5,760 bases of DNA from Pseudomonadota bacterium (lineage in GTDB: Bacteria; Pseudomonadota; Alphaproteobacteria; Rhizobiales; Xanthobacteraceae): contig JAEXXW010000263.1 in assembly GCA_023405565.1 (NCBI GenBank), positions 1 to 5,760 of the forward strand, in the 5' to 3' direction. A program made the translations under genes and the position numbers. Of this stretch, positions 5,520 through 5,760 are shown in pieces. The notes under the pieces were generated by a model. That model made no database searches, was not told the DNA's origin, and worked only from the letters and a program-made list of their open reading frames with translations. How positions within the stretch are numbered: position 1 is the stretch's first letter; every line of letters starts with the position of its first letter.

Positions 5520-5642
5520 TCAACACCGTCCCCTTGTTGTTGGTGATGGGGGCGCCTTGCCGACGGAATGAGGCCACGATGTGGCAGGAGGTGTATTTTT
5601 GCCGCTGCAGCGGTACGTCATTCCGCTGACGCAGAACTCCGC

Positions 5643-5760
5643 ATGCAGTCGAATATCAGCAGTGTCCGGAAATCAGACGAATTGCGAGCGGAGGTGTCCC
5701 GCGTGTCCCGAAAAATCAATTCCGTTCGTCTGGAAGGATCGGCAGCGGATGAAATTCGAT
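5643..5760 (+). CDS. Possible start of a gene running off the right edge
   Basis: From ATG 5643 the frame is open for 39 codons to the window edge. The product begins MQSNISSVRKSDELRAEV and is strongly charged and hydrophilic, with a tandem VSR-VSR (codons 18-23) and a helix-prone, coiled-coil-like look. The frame is also open upstream to ATG 5568, so the start is uncertain; neither ATG has a good ribosome site, and third-position GC is only moderate. A second frame, from TTG 5599 with AGGAGG at 5586-5591, is likewise open to the edge, which weakens either claim. I do not recognise a family. Confidence 0.3.
   Translation, partial: MQSNISSVRKSDELRAEVSRVSRKINSVRLEGSAADEIR

Noticed and set aside
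5586..5601. AGGAGG followed by TTG 5599 as a gene start
   Set aside because: The frame is open to the edge, but TTG starts are rare and the product (Cys- and Arg-rich, mixed) looks less protein-like than the frame from 5643; too little sequence to decide.

Overview
The window looks like chromosomal DNA from a GC-rich alphaproteobacterium, most likely of the Bradyrhizobium/Rhodopseudomonas/Afipia/Nitrobacter group. The evidence is the GC-rich codon use, an aspartokinase and a UbiG that read like those of this group, the divergent lysC-ubiG pair, and several intergenic palindromic repeats of kinds I remember from these genomes. The group assignment rests on memory of these families, not on a search.

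Layout: (1) 1-681, minus strand: an NAD-binding dehydrogenase of the 6-phosphogluconate/3-hydroxyisobutyrate dehydrogenase superfamily with a DUF1932-type C-terminal half, cut by the window edge. (2) 682-1503: about 820 bases with no convincing gene but at least four separate repeat or fold elements: a short hairpin (798-824), a double-hairpin palindrome (854-942), a long structured element (994-1382) preceded by a good sigma70-like promoter (959-987), and a second double-hairpin palindrome (1426-1500) ending three bases after the lysC stop. (3) 1504-2757, minus strand: lysC, feedback-regulated aspartokinase, with a possible internal start for a regulatory-subunit product. (4) 2980-3726, plus strand: ubiG, divergent from lysC across a 222-base intergenic region. 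(5) 3799-4152: a small protein resembling dimeric alpha/beta-barrel (YdhR/ABM-like) proteins. (6) 4174-5073: a ten-helix EamA/DMT-type permease. (7) 5091-5164: two hairpins between convergent genes, the second a likely bidirectional terminator. (8) 5172-5519, minus strand: a short exported RlpA-like double-psi beta-barrel protein. (9) 5520-5760: mostly non-coding, with a weakly supported reading frame running off the right edge.

The genes are mainly independent housekeeping functions: aspartate-family amino-acid synthesis (lysC), ubiquinone synthesis (ubiG), small-molecule export or import (DMT permease) and the cell envelope (RlpA-like). ubiG, the 117-residue gene and the permease run in the same direction with gaps of 72 and 21 bases and may be co-transcribed. 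I see no phage, defence, CRISPR or secondary-metabolite system. The parts that most deserve a second look are the promoter-headed structured repeat at 959-1382, the palindromes whose arms vary in a pairing-preserving way, and the Shine-Dalgarno plus GTG inside lysC.
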